From Nocardia blacklockiae (GTDB lineage: Bacteria > Actinomycetota > Actinomycetes > Mycobacteriales > Mycobacteriaceae): a stretch of 63,253 nt of DNA. Each line of letters starts with the position of its first letter. The first letter of the stretch is position 1. This document shows positions 48,801 through 56,298 of the stretch, piece by piece. The notes under the pieces were generated by a model. That model did no database searches and was not told the origin of the DNA. It saw only the letters and a program-made list of their open reading frames with translations. Location of the stretch: assembly GCF_015477355.1 (NCBI RefSeq), contig NZ_JADLRJ010000023.1:1-63253 (forward strand), written 5' to 3'. Position numbers and translations under genes: made by a program.

Positions 48801-49911
48801 ACCGCTGCGCACCGGACTGGCCCGGGAACTGTCGCGGCTGGGCTCGGTGACCATCACGCCGAACGACCTTGATCCGGCGGCACTGCCCGACCACCTGCGG
48901 ATGACCTTCGCCGCCACCGCGCCCGACGGCACGGTGATCGACCGCGGCAAGAGCCTGGCGGCGTTGAAAACCGCGCTGGCCGACCAGGTCTCGAAGTCGG
49001 TCGCGCGCGCCACGGCCGCCGCCGAGCGGGCCCCGGCGACCGTCTGGACCTCCGAGTCGCTGGGCACCCTGGCGCCGACCGTGCGCCGCGACGTGGGCGG
49101 CCAGACCATCACCGGCTATCCGGCGCTGGTACCCGAGGGCGACGGCGTCGCGGTGCGGGTGCTGTCCTCCCCGGCGCAGCAGGCCGCCGCCATGCGCGCC
49201 GGGACCCGTGCGCTGGTGCTGCGCGAGCTACCCTCCTCGCCGCGGGCGGTGACCGCGGGCCTGTCGCCGGCCGACCGCCTGGCGCTGAGCCAGAACCCGT
49301 ACGGCTCGCTGGACGCGCTGGTCGAGGACTGCCGCGCGGCCGCCGCCGACGAGCTGATCGCCGCGCACGGCGGCCCGGTCCGCAGCCCGGAGCAGTTCCG
49401 GGCGCTGGTGGACGCGATCCGGCCCCAGTTCTCGGCCACCGTCGCCCGGATCGTGCGGCTGGTGGTCCCGGTGCTCGCCGAGGCACATCGGGTGCGAACG
49501 GCGTTGTCGGACACCACCGATCGCGAGATCGCCGAGGATGTCCGCCAGCAGCTCGACGAGCTGGTCTTCCCCGGGTTCGTCCGGGAGTTCGGCAGCGCGC
49601 GCCTGCGGGAGCTGCCCCGCTACCTGCAGGGCGCGGTGATCCGCCTGGAGGCGTTGCCGTCCTCGGCCGACCGCGATCGGCGTGGGATGGCCGAACTGGA
49701 TCGCGCGCTCGCCGCGTATCAGCGCCTGCTCGACGGCCTGCCGGAGGCGCGCCGCACCGGCCGCGATGTCACCGAGATCTGGTGGATGACAGAGGAATTG
49801 CGGGTCGGCCTGTTCGCCCAGCAGCTCGGCACGCCGTATCCGGTGTCGGCCAAGCGCATCGAGAAGGCGATCGCCGCGGTGCGCTCGACGCCGGCGAAAA
49901 CGCCGCGCTGA
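45814..49911 (+). CDS. hrpA: ATP-dependent RNA helicase HrpA
   Basis: A 1365-residue DEAH/RHA helicase, full length for the family. Walker A GETGSGKT is at 91-98 and DEAH at 188-191. SATIDPELFA (motif III) follows, then an acidic insert DDEDEEEEDP near 270. Motif VI region SARQRSGRCGRVADG is intact. After the helicase-associated domains comes the long DUF3418 C-terminus. In E. coli HrpA rescues stalled ribosomes, and loss is tolerated. It starts with ATG at 45814 and is followed 16 bases later by the converging nrdR gene. Confidence 0.95.
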   Translation: MTRTAALPRELRTRLADLSIRDEHRLRRRLDKARGSDLGDLENDIAAAEQRIATRRAAVPEIRYPEQLPVSACRDDIAAAIAAHQVVVVAGETGSGKTTQIPKICLELGRGIRGTIGHTQPRRLAARTVAERIAEELGTELGDVVGYTVRFTDQASDRTLVKLMTDGILLAEIQSDRLLRRYDTIIIDEAHERSLNIDFLLGYLKQLLPRRPDLKVIITSATIDPELFARHFADAEGEPAPIVEVSGRSYPVEIRYRPLAPEAATDDEDEEEEDPRPADRAAGLGTARDPVDAIGDAVTELLAAGDGDVLVFLSGEREIRDTADALRDLRLPRTEILPLYARLSAAEQHRVFQSHTGRRVVLATNVAETSLTVPGIRYVVDPGTARISRYSMRTKVQRLPIEPISQASARQRSGRCGRVADGICIRLYSEADFEARPQFTEPEILRTNLAAVILQMAALGLGDIESFPFVEPPDRRAIRDGIALLEELGALARRPDDEKPSVPDTSEPEATAEPAPRARRGRRRQEAMVGDLVLTPVGREMAQIPVDPRMGRMLVQANRNGCLPEVLVIVAALSIQDVRERPAEFQQAADAKHARFTVEGSDFLAYLRLWDYLRAQRKALSSNQFRRKCRDEFLHYLRIREWQDLHGQLRTITKGLGWHSDGSIAPMPDETDALPWDATAVHQSLLAGMLSHIGVREAETREFLGARNAKFMIFPGSTLAKKPPRWVMAAELVETSRLWGRMAARIEPEWAERLAGDLVKRTYSEPHWSSKRGAAMAYERVTLYGIPLVTQRRVDFGRIDPQLSRELFIRHALVQGEWQTRHEFFHRNRELLEDVADLENRARRRDILVDDQVLFEFYDQRVPADIVSVRHFDSWWRKAKRDDPALLDFSAATVVNEGAARLDPTAFPDSWRQGELTLGLTYQFEPGQADDGVTVHIPVAQLAHVRAVGFDWLVPGMREELAAALIKTLPKHLRRSVVPAPDFARAALARLTPRAEPLRTGLARELSRLGSVTITPNDLDPAALPDHLRMTFAATAPDGTVIDRGKSLAALKTALADQVSKSVARATAAAERAPATVWTSESLGTLAPTVRRDVGGQTITGYPALVPEGDGVAVRVLSSPAQQAAAMRAGTRALVLRELPSSPRAVTAGLSPADRLALSQNPYGSLDALVEDCRAAAADELIAAHGGPVRSPEQFRALVDAIRPQFSATVARIVRLVVPVLAEAHRVRTALSDTTDREIAEDVRQQLDELVFPGFVREFGSARLRELPRYLQGAVIRLEALPSSADRDRRGMAELDRALAAYQRLLDGLPEARRTGRDVTEIWWMTEELRVGLFAQQLGTPYPVSAKRIEKAIAAVRSTPAKTPR

Positions 49912-49927
49912 ACCGCGGATCCGGCAA

Positions 49928-50404
49928 TCAGTCCGCGCCGGCGCCGACCGCGTGTTCGGTGCGGTGCCGGCGGAGGTCGGCGATCTCGCGCTCGAAATCC
50001 TCGGCTGAGCTGAAGGATCGGTACACCGAGGCGAACCGCAGGTACGCCACCTCGTCCAGATCGCGCAGCGGACCGAGGATCGCCAGCCCCACCTCGTGGC
50101 TGAGCACCTCCGGCGAGCCCTTCGCGCGCACCGCGTCCTCCACCTGCTGGGCGAGCAGGTTCAGGGCGTCGTCGTCGACCTCGCGCCCTTGGCAGGCGCG
50201 ACGCACGCCGCGAATCACCTTCTCGCGGCTGAACGGTTCGGTGACGCCGCTGCGCTTCACCACCGACAGGATCGCGGTCTCGACCGTGGTGAACCGCCGC
50301 CCACACTTCGGACAGGCACGGCGACGCCTGATGGCCGAGCCTTCCTCGGCCTCACGCGAGTCGACGACCCGCGAATCCGGGTGCCGGCAGTACGGGCAAT
50401 GCAT
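49928..50404 (-). CDS. nrdR: Ribonucleotide reductase transcriptional repressor NrdR
   Basis: A 158-residue repressor of ribonucleotide reductase genes. The zinc ribbon ligands are Cys3, Cys6, Cys31 and Cys34 (MHCPYC and CPKCGRRF). An ATP-cone domain from about 46 to 136 senses ATP/dATP ([21 protein letters not shown]). Length and motifs are fully typical. As in M. tuberculosis it neighbours the LysM protein and lexA. The short upstream region (50405-50618) has no clear NrdR-box pair that I can identify. Confidence 0.97.
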   Translation of the reverse strand: MHCPYCRHPDSRVVDSREAEEGSAIRRRRACPKCGRRFTTVETAILSVVKRSGVTEPFSREKVIRGVRRACQGREVDDDALNLLAQQVEDAVRAKGSPEVLSHEVGLAILGPLRDLDEVAYLRFASVYRSFSSAEDFEREIADLRRHRTEHAVGAGAD

Positions 50405-50618
50405 CCGAGATCCTTCGTCGATGCCTGCATCGGGCTACGGCGACGTGGGTCGCCACCGCTTGGGTCCAGCGCACGCTGTGTGTGACGCACAGCAACCCCG
50501 AGGATACCCGCAGGACAGCGACGATGACCGGGTGCACCCCGGACAACCCCGCTCGGATCACGGCTCGAACCGACCGGTCAGGCCGGTGCGCGGCGGATTC
50601 GCCCGCCGCCGCTACCCC

Positions 50619-51122
50619 TCACCGCTCGGACGCCGGGACGATCAGGGTACGTCCCGAAGTCACCTCCGAGCCACGTAACCCGTTGAGCTCCACGATCTTT
50701 CGCACCGTATCGCGCACCGGCGCGCCGGGCGCCACCCGCACCGCCACCTCGGACAGCGACTCGCCCTCGCCGACCTGCACCGTCTGCGTCGACTCCCGGG
50801 CCGGGGCGCCCGCCCGCAGCTGCGCCACGCCGATCAGGCCGCACACCACCGCGGCGCTCACCAAGGCCGCGACCGCCAGCGTCGCGAAACCGAGCCGGGC
50901 CCGCTCGACGCGCTCGGCCGGGTGCGGGCCCCGCGACAGCTCGGTGCGCGGCCGGTCGTAGCGCACGACCGCCGAGCGCGGCCGGTCGCCCCGGGGACGG
51001 CGCGGGTCACCGTCCGGGCGGGCGAGGGTGCGCGAGCGCGCGGGCGGGCACGCCACGCGCGGGACGGTGTCGAAGCCCAGATCGCCTTCGGCGGAGTCGT
51101 TTTCACGGATCGCGGTGCGCAT
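50619..51122 (-). CDS. LysM-domain membrane protein, DNA-damage-linked (Rv2719c-like)
   Basis: A 167-residue protein: a basic, disordered N-terminus of about 80 residues, one transmembrane helix ([20 protein letters not shown]), and an exported C-terminal LysM-like segment ([18 protein letters not shown], with [18 protein letters not shown]). The mycobacterial counterpart (Rv2719c/ChiZ) suppresses cell division after DNA damage. TGGAGG lies 8 bases before the ATG at 51122. It is divergent from lexA, with SOS boxes between, so it is expected to be LexA-controlled. Peptidoglycan binding is inferred from the LysM pattern. Confidence 0.88.
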   Translation of the reverse strand: MRTAIRENDSAEGDLGFDTVPRVACPPARSRTLARPDGDPRRPRGDRPRSAVVRYDRPRTELSRGPHPAERVERARLGFATLAVAALVSAAVVCGLIGVAQLRAGAPARESTQTVQVGEGESLSEVAVRVAPGAPVRDTVRKIVELNGLRGSEVTSGRTLIVPASER

Positions 51123-51180
51123 CGGACAGACCTCCAGGTGGGTGCGGGACGGAACCCTGTGCGTGACGGATACTCGGCAT

Positions 51181-51211
51181 TCGATCATCTGTTCGAAGAA
51201 CTGATGTTCGA
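51181..51211. promoter_or_regulatory. Two adjoining SOS boxes near the LysM gene
   Basis: TCGATCATCTGTTCGA (51181-51196) and AAGAACTGATGTTCGA (51196-51211) each resemble the actinobacterial LexA site TCGAAC-N4-GTTCGA, with perfect right halves and weaker left halves. They share one base and lie 59 bp before the LysM start codon. Confidence 0.7.
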
Positions 51212-51258
51212 TTCTTACCACGGGGCACCGACAAAGTCACGACTTCGCGCGACATGCG

Positions 51259-51274
51259 TCGAACAGATGTTTGA
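51259..51274. promoter_or_regulatory. SOS box of lexA
   Basis: TCGAACAGATGTTTGA matches TCGAAC-N4-GTTCGA at all but one position. It lies 98 bp before the lexA start codon. Together with the two boxes near the LysM gene it gives three LexA sites in one divergent region. Confidence 0.85.
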
Positions 51275-51371
51275 AACCTGGTGGCGGGCGGACTACATTC
51301 GAGGCACGCATTCGGTGCGACCCCGAGTCGAGCGCAGGACCAGCACATCCCAGGAACGGAGGACGGCGACA

Positions 51372-52118
51372 GTGAGCGAACGCACGGTAGGCGGGCATCC
51401 CGAGGTGGACGCCCCCGCCACCGCAACCGACGGCGTCGAATCACCCGGCGCCGGGGCGGATCTCACCGTCCGTCAGCGCAAGGTGCTCGAGGTGATCCGC
51501 AGCTCGGTCAGCGAGCGCGGCTACCCGCCCAGCATCCGCGAGATCGGCGACGCGGTCGGCCTCACCTCGACCTCCTCGGTCGCTCATCAGCTGCGCGCGC
51601 TGGAGCGCAAGGGCTATCTGCGCCGCGACCCGAATCGCCCACGCGCCGTGGACGTCCGGGGCCTGGACGAGACGGTGGTGCGCGCGGTCGGCGACGTCGC
51701 GCAGCTGCGCGCGGTGGACACCGAGGCCTCCCCGGATCAGCCCGCCCCCACCTACGTGCCGGTGCTGGGCCGCATCGCCGCCGGTGGCCCGATCCTGGCC
51801 GAGCAGGCCGTGGAGGACGTGTTCCCGCTCCCCCGCGAGCTGGTCGGCGAGGGTTCGCTGTTCCTGCTCAAGGTCGTCGGCGAGTCGATGGTCGACGCCG
51901 CCATCTGCGACGGCGACTGGGTGGTCGTGCGCCAGCAGAACGTCGCCGACAACGGCGACATCGTGGCCGCGATGATCGAGGGCGAGGCCACGGTGAAGAC
52001 GTTCAAGCGGGCCGGCAAGCAGGTCTGGCTGCTACCGCACAACCCGCTGTTCGAGCCGATCCCCGGCAACGACGCCCAGATCCTGGGCAAGGTAGTCACG
52101 GTGATCCGCAAGATCTGA
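51372..52118 (+). CDS. lexA: SOS repressor LexA
   Basis: A 248-residue self-cleaving repressor of DNA-repair genes. The winged helix is [20 protein letters not shown] with [19 protein letters not shown]. The cleavage site is Ala137-Gly138 in GRIAAGGPI, and the catalytic dyad is Ser172 (GESMVDA) and Lys209 (VKTFKRAG). The GTG at 51372 follows GGAGGA; a longer open frame to 50922 covers the SOS boxes and is not coding. It is divergent from the LysM gene, an arrangement shared with M. tuberculosis. Confidence 0.97.
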   Translation: MSERTVGGHPEVDAPATATDGVESPGAGADLTVRQRKVLEVIRSSVSERGYPPSIREIGDAVGLTSTSSVAHQLRALERKGYLRRDPNRPRAVDVRGLDETVVRAVGDVAQLRAVDTEASPDQPAPTYVPVLGRIAAGGPILAEQAVEDVFPLPRELVGEGSLFLLKVVGESMVDAAICDGDWVVVRQQNVADNGDIVAAMIEGEATVKTFKRAGKQVWLLPHNPLFEPIPGNDAQILGKVVTVIRKI

Positions 52119-52125
52119 GGCGAGG

Positions 52126-52476
52126 TCAGCCGGTGCGCACCTCGGCCTCGCGGCCGACGAGGTGCGTGGCGACGTCGCCGCGTTTGCGGTCCTCGCACAG
52201 GATCCGCACCCGGTGCGGTCCGGCCGGTACCGGCCCGGAATCGAGATCGACGACGCCGTCGGCGGACACGGCCCGCCACGGTCCGTCGATGTCGCGCGCG
52301 GCGATCTGACAGTCGTAGCCGGGCTTGGCCCCGGTGACGTGCGCGGTGATGGTGGTGCCACCCTGGAATGCCGCCGTGGGCGCCGCGGTCGCGAGCCCGG
52401 AACCGGCCGCCAGCAGACCCGCGGCCGATCCGGCGACCAGCACGATGCGCAGCGCGAGCGAGCGAGGTCGCGTCAT
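52126..52476 (-). CDS. Secreted small protein of unknown function
   Basis: A 116-residue protein with a Sec signal peptide: basic RPRSLALR, a hydrophobic core, and a likely AxA cleavage near GLATAAP (about residue 27). The mature part is a beta-rich domain of about 90 residues with two cysteines (DCQIAARD and RILCEDRK) that could form a disulfide, and an immunoglobulin-like strand spacing. I recognise no family. The ATG at 52476 has AAGG just upstream, closer than ideal; a GTG 15 bases earlier is possible. It converges on lexA with a seven-base gap. Confidence 0.7.
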   Translation of the reverse strand: MTRPRSLALRIVLVAGSAAGLLAAGSGLATAAPTAAFQGGTTITAHVTGAKPGYDCQIAARDIDGPWRAVSADGVVDLDSGPVPAGPHRVRILCEDRKRGDVATHLVGREAEVRTG

Positions 52477-52560
52477 ACCTTCATGGTCCACCCGCGCCGC
52501 CGGATTTCGGTGGACCGACGGCGGTGTCGCGTGTTTCGGTCAGCGCCCGGCCGTCACGGG

Positions 52561-53532
52561 CTAGCGCGCCGCGTGCGCCGGGCCGTGCGCGTCCTCGCAG
52601 TGCGCGGGCGAGCGCGTGCCGAGTTCGATCAGCTCCGGCTGCGCGTGGTCGACCTGCAGGGTGGCGTGCTCGATGTGGTGTTCGCGGACCAGCCAGTGCG
52701 CCAGGTCCTCGCGCACGGCGTGGCAGTCGCGGCCTGGTTCGACCAGCACGTGCGCCGACAGCGCGGGCGAGCCCGAGGTGATCTCCCAGATGTGCAGGTC
52801 GTGGATCTCGACCACGCCGTCGCGGGCGGCCATGGCCCGGCCGATCTCCGCCGGATCCAGATCGGCGGGCGCGGCCTCGAGGAAGATCCGGCTCGACGCG
52901 CGCACCAGCCCGACGCCGGAACGCACCATCAGCGCCACCACGATCAGCGTCGCGATGACGTCAGCGCGAGCGAAGCCGGTCACGACGATGACCACACCGG
53001 CGACCGCGGTCGCGATGAAGGCGAACAGGTCGGTGAGGATGTGCTGGAAGGCGCCCTCGACGTTCAGGCTGGCGCGATTGGCCCGCGAGATCATCCAGGT
53101 GGCGGCCAGATTCACCACGATGCCGACCAGCGCGGTGCCCAGCACCAGCCCGCCGGTGACCTCGGGCGGGTCGGCCAGCCGCCGGATCGCCTCGTAGGCC
53201 AGCCAGACCGCCAGCAGGAGCAGCGTGAGCCCGTTGGCCTGCGCGGACAGGATCTCCACCCGCTTCCAGCCGAAGGTCATCCGCCCGGCGGCGGGCCGGG
53301 CGGCGAGCCGGATCGCCCAGAGCGCCAACGCGATCGAGGCGGCATCGGTGAGCATGTGCGCGGCGTCGGACAGCAGGGCCAGCGATCCCGCGACGACGCC
53401 CACCACGACCTCGCCGAGCAGGAAGACCACGATCAGCGCCAGCGCGCCCGCCAGCCAGCGCCTGTCGCTGTCCGGTGTGGCGTGCGTGTGCGAATGCCCC
53501 GCCGCGTGGCCGTGTGCGTGTCCTGCGCCCAT
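52561..53532 (-). CDS. Cation diffusion facilitator (Zn/Co/Cd exporter, CzcD-like)
   Basis: A 323-residue six-helix metal-proton antiporter. The N-terminus is His-rich (GAGHAHGHAAGHSHTHA). Metal-binding site A is SDAAHMLTDA in helix 2 and HILTDLFAFIATAV in helix 5. FGWKRVEILSAQANG is the conserved loop before helix 4. The cytoplasmic domain contains HDLHIWEITSGSPALSAHV, which is diagnostic. The ATG at 53532 follows AAGGGACG. It is divergent from a MarR regulator, with a palindrome between them. Confidence 0.92.
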   Translation of the reverse strand: MGAGHAHGHAAGHSHTHATPDSDRRWLAGALALIVVFLLGEVVVGVVAGSLALLSDAAHMLTDAASIALALWAIRLAARPAAGRMTFGWKRVEILSAQANGLTLLLLAVWLAYEAIRRLADPPEVTGGLVLGTALVGIVVNLAATWMISRANRASLNVEGAFQHILTDLFAFIATAVAGVVIVVTGFARADVIATLIVVALMVRSGVGLVRASSRIFLEAAPADLDPAEIGRAMAARDGVVEIHDLHIWEITSGSPALSAHVLVEPGRDCHAVREDLAHWLVREHHIEHATLQVDHAQPELIELGTRSPAHCEDAHGPAHAAR

Positions 53533-53634
53533 CGTCGTCCCTTCTCGCTCGAATGCGCCGTCCGCGATCATATGCACGCATCTTTATATATACAAGAGGC
53601 TGGTCGGTCGGTCACTGAAAGACAGGGAAACTTG

Positions 53635-53662
53635 CCAGTCTTACTGTCGAATGACAGACTGG
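53635..53662. promoter_or_regulatory. Palindrome at the marR start, candidate operator
   Basis: CTGTC (53644-53648) and GACAG (53653-53657) form the inner arms. CCAGT (53635-53639) and ACTGG (53658-53662) form the outer arms. It ends five bases before the MarR ATG, so it is well placed for autorepression and could also affect the divergent CDF gene. Confidence 0.6.
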
Positions 53663-53667
53663 GCGGT

Positions 53668-54141
53668 ATGGCAACAGCGGCCGACCGGCATTCCGACCCC
53701 GCCGACGGCCGTACCGCGGGCGAGTTGGCCGCCGCGGCGGCCGAACTGCGGGTGACCGTCAGCCGGCTGCTACGACAGCTGCGCGCCACCTATTCGGGTC
53801 TCGAGGTGACGCCCTCGCAGTCGGTGGCGCTGAGCCGCCTGCTCACCGACGGCCCGGCCACGGTGGCCGCGCTGGCCCGCGCCGAGAACGTCCGGCCGCA
53901 ATCGATGCGGCTGACGGTCGCCGCGCTGGCGGAGCGCGGCCTGGTCGAACGCGCACCGCACCCGACCGATCAGCGGCAGGTGCTGCTGCGCCCGACCGCG
54001 GCGGCCGAGCGGCTGATCACGGCCGCGCGCACCGCCAAGGAGGATTGGCTGGCGCAGGCGCTGGCGGCGAAACTCTCGCGCGCCGAACAGGATTCGCTGC
54101 TCGCGGCGATTCCGCTGCTGCGCCGGCTGCTCGACGACTGA
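53668..54141 (+). CDS. MarR-family transcriptional regulator
   Basis: A 157-residue winged-helix regulator. Helix 1 is LAAAAAELRVTVSRLLRQLR. The DNA-binding part is VAALARAENVRPQSMRLTVAALAERGLVER, followed by the wing HPTDQRQVLLRPTAAA. MarR proteins dissociate from DNA when they bind phenolic compounds or are oxidised; no cysteine is present, so ligand sensing is more likely. It is followed 19 bp later by an isochorismatase-fold gene, which is probably its main target. Confidence 0.88.
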   Translation: MATAADRHSDPADGRTAGELAAAAAELRVTVSRLLRQLRATYSGLEVTPSQSVALSRLLTDGPATVAALARAENVRPQSMRLTVAALAERGLVERAPHPTDQRQVLLRPTAAAERLITAARTAKEDWLAQALAAKLSRAEQDSLLAAIPLLRRLLDD

Positions 54142-54160
54142 TTATTGGAGGAAGGATTTC

Positions 54161-54745
54161 ATGCCCGCCACCACCCTCGACCCGCACACCGCGCTGGTCC
54201 TCATCGATCTACAGCGGGGCATCGTCGGCGCGCCGACCGTGCCGCACAGTGTGCCCGACGTGCTCGCCCGCAGCGCGGAGCTGGCCGCAGCGTTTCGGGA
54301 GGCGGGGCAGCCGGTGGTCCTCGTGCGCGTCTCGTTCGCCGACGACGGGGCCGACGCGCCGCAGGGCCGGACCGAGGTGCCGGGCGCGGCGGGGCCGCGG
54401 CCGCAGGGCTGGGACACCCTGGTCGACCAGCTCGACGTGCAACCCGGCGACATCGTGGTCACCAAGCGGAACTGGGGCGCGTTCCACGGCACCGACCTGG
54501 ACCTGCAACTGCGCCGCCGCGGCGTGACCGGGATCGTGCTGGGCGGCGTCGCGACGAGTATCGGCGTCGAGTCGACCGCGCGGGCCGCGTACGAGCACGG
54601 CTACCACGTCACCGTCGCCACCGACGCGAGCGCCGACCGGGACGCCGACTCGCACGCGCACAGCGTCACCAAGATCTTCCCGCGTCTCGGCGAGACCGCC
54701 ACCACCGCGGAGATTCTCGCGCTGCTCCCCCACGCCGTGCGGTAG
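54161..54745 (+). CDS. Isochorismatase-fold hydrolase without the nucleophilic cysteine
   Basis: A 194-residue cysteine-hydrolase-superfamily protein. Asp16 (LIDLQRG) and Lys102 (VVTKRNWGAF) of the catalytic triad are present. At the usual cysteine site the protein reads GVATSIGVESTARAA, with Gly135 where nicotinamidases and amidases have Cys. This is the situation in true isochorismatases, which need no cysteine. Amide hydrolysis is therefore unlikely; vinyl-ether hydrolysis or another reaction is possible. GGAGGAAGG precedes the ATG. It is co-transcribed with the upstream marR gene. Confidence 0.85.
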   Translation: MPATTLDPHTALVLIDLQRGIVGAPTVPHSVPDVLARSAELAAAFREAGQPVVLVRVSFADDGADAPQGRTEVPGAAGPRPQGWDTLVDQLDVQPGDIVVTKRNWGAFHGTDLDLQLRRRGVTGIVLGGVATSIGVESTARAAYEHGYHVTVATDASADRDADSHAHSVTKIFPRLGETATTAEILALLPHAVR

Positions 54746-54750
54746 CCGCC

Positions 54751-55182
54751 TCAGCGCCCGCCCGGCACCGCGACGCCGAGCTGCTGGTAGAGGCCGAGGC
54801 GATCCTGATATTGCCGGTCCCGCACCACTTTTCGCTCGTCGTCGAAGGTGAGGACCTTCGCGTAGGCGAGGCGGAAACGGCGGCCGGTGGCGGGCAGCAG
54901 CGTGGCCTCGCCGAGCACGAAATCCGCGGCGGAGGTGCCCGTGCCGACCAGTTCGGCCACCACCGAATCGCCGTCGACGTGCACCTCGGCGATCTCCTCG
55001 GCATAGTCCGGGAACGCCGCGAACCAGGCCCGGCTCCAGGCCAGCGTGCCCGCCAGGTCCAGCCGCAACCCGGTGCCCGTGTCGAACAGGTAGCCCGCGG
55101 CACAGGTGTCCGCCCAGGCCCGCCAGTCCTGCCCCGTCCACGCCCGCTGCACCGCCGCGTACGCCGACCGCACCGTATCCAT
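54751..55182 (-). CDS. NTF2-like/SnoaL-type protein
   Basis: A 143-residue single-domain protein with the cone-shaped NTF2 fold seen in SnoaL-type cyclases and ester cyclases. The helix RSAYAAVQRAWTGQDWRAWADTCA is followed by the strand-loop FDTGTGLRLDLAG, then WFAAFPDYAEEIAEVHVDGD and a strand series ending VRDRQYQDRLGLYQQLG. GGAGGAGCG precedes the ATG at 55182. The isochorismatase gene ends only five bases away on the other strand. Function is undetermined. Confidence 0.82.
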   Translation of the reverse strand: MDTVRSAYAAVQRAWTGQDWRAWADTCAAGYLFDTGTGLRLDLAGTLAWSRAWFAAFPDYAEEIAEVHVDGDSVVAELVGTGTSAADFVLGEATLLPATGRRFRLAYAKVLTFDDERKVVRDRQYQDRLGLYQQLGVAVPGGR

Positions 55183-55361
55183 CGCTCCTCCAAGCATTCT
55201 CGAACGCACTCTGACTATACAATGCAATAGTTAGAAAGTAGCTTCCGCACGGCAGCAGAACGACCCGTACCGGCGGCGGTGGCGAATTCGGAGTTCCGCA
55301 CCGCCTCGCGGAACCGTTCCGGCATTGCGTGGAATGCGGTGGTCAGCGGCCTGTGAGGCGG

Positions 55362-55414
55362 TGTCGCGGGCCGCGTAACTCGACCTTTACCGCGATGTCG
55401 CGCCGCGTAATCGA
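55362..55414. promoter_or_regulatory. Direct repeat upstream of the GntR gene
   Basis: TGTCGCG-CCGCGTAA-TCGA occurs twice, at 55362-55383 (with GG and C insertions) and 55396-55414, 34 bp apart. The second copy ends 20 bp before the GntR start codon. Repeated half-sites of this kind may bind the regulator itself. Confidence 0.45.
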
Positions 55415-55434
55415 GCGGTGGGCACGCTACGGCC

Positions 55435-56298
55435 ATGTCCTTCAGCACGGTCCGGCCCGGCGGCGAACACGCCGCATCCGAGGGCCCTCGGTCCTCCGAC
55501 GCGGCGCGCGAGCGTCGGCTCTTCGGTGAGCAGGTGCGCGAAATACTGCCCACCGCTTCGCATCTGGCGGCGCGGCGCGTGCGGGACCTGCTGCGGGCCG
55601 CCCTGCGCGCCGGTGAATTCGGCAGCGGGCGGCTGCCGGGCGAGGCCGAGTTGATGGCGCAGTACCGGGTGCCGCGCGACGTCCTGCGCGAGGCCCTGGA
55701 CCTGCTGCGCCGCGACGGGCTGATCGAGCGGCGGCGCGGGCTTGGCACCTCGGCCGTGCGAGCGGAATACGTGGTGCCGGGCGCGCTGCCGCCGCAGGGC
55801 CACGCGCTGGACGAGCATCTGGCCGTCGGGCGGATCACGCCGCGCCTGCTGCACTGGGCCTGGACGCCGGCGCCGCGGGTGATCGCCGCCCACCTCGACG
55901 ACACCGCGGCCGGCGACGACTGCCTGTGCGTCGAATACGTCCTGCTCGCCGAGCAGCGGCCGTTGGCGGTGTTCACCAACTACATTCGCGCGCCGGAGGC
56001 CGCCCGGGTCGACCAGTCCCTGTTCCGCCGCGACTTCTACGCGCTGCTGCACTCCGGCGGCATCGACACCGCCAGCTGCGACGTCGGCGTGCAGGCCGCC
56101 GCCGCCGACGGCCACACCGCCGCGCTGCTGCACGTGCTGCCGGGCGAGCCGGTGCTGCTGGTCCAGCAGCGCCTGCGGGACGCGGCCGGCCGGGTGGTCG
56201 ACTACGCGCTCGGCACCTGCCGCAACGAACTGCTCATCGAGATCGGCCACATTCCCCGCGTCGATCTCACCGGCGCCCACCGGAAGGACTCCCTATGA
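55435..56298 (+). CDS. GntR-family transcriptional regulator (UTRA effector domain)
   Basis: A 287-residue regulator of the HutC/UTRA subfamily. A ~45-residue N-terminal extension precedes the winged helix (AARRVRDLLRAALRAGEFG, then LPGEAELMAQYRVPRDVLREALDLL, then RRRGLGTSAV). The UTRA domain follows to the end (VEYVLLAEQRPLAVFTNYI and QQRLRDAAGRVVDYALG). UTRA domains bind small metabolites such as sugars or histidine intermediates. Its stop overlaps the amidase start (ATGA at 56295-56298), so the two are coupled and the amidase substrate is the likely effector. Confidence 0.88.
   Translation: MSFSTVRPGGEHAASEGPRSSDAARERRLFGEQVREILPTASHLAARRVRDLLRAALRAGEFGSGRLPGEAELMAQYRVPRDVLREALDLLRRDGLIERRRGLGTSAVRAEYVVPGALPPQGHALDEHLAVGRITPRLLHWAWTPAPRVIAAHLDDTAAGDDCLCVEYVLLAEQRPLAVFTNYIRAPEAARVDQSLFRRDFYALLHSGGIDTASCDVGVQAAAADGHTAALLHVLPGEPVLLVQQRLRDAAGRVVDYALGTCRNELLIEIGHIPRVDLTGAHRKDSL

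Noticed and set aside
46015-48894. 959-codon open frame opposite hrpA
   Set aside because: A shadow of hrpA: no start context, no motifs, and the hrpA frame shows all helicase motifs.
50405-50618. NrdR-box pair upstream of nrdR
   Set aside because: No pair of 16-bp ACA-NNATA-TTGT-like boxes can be seen; ribonucleotide reductase genes are outside the window.
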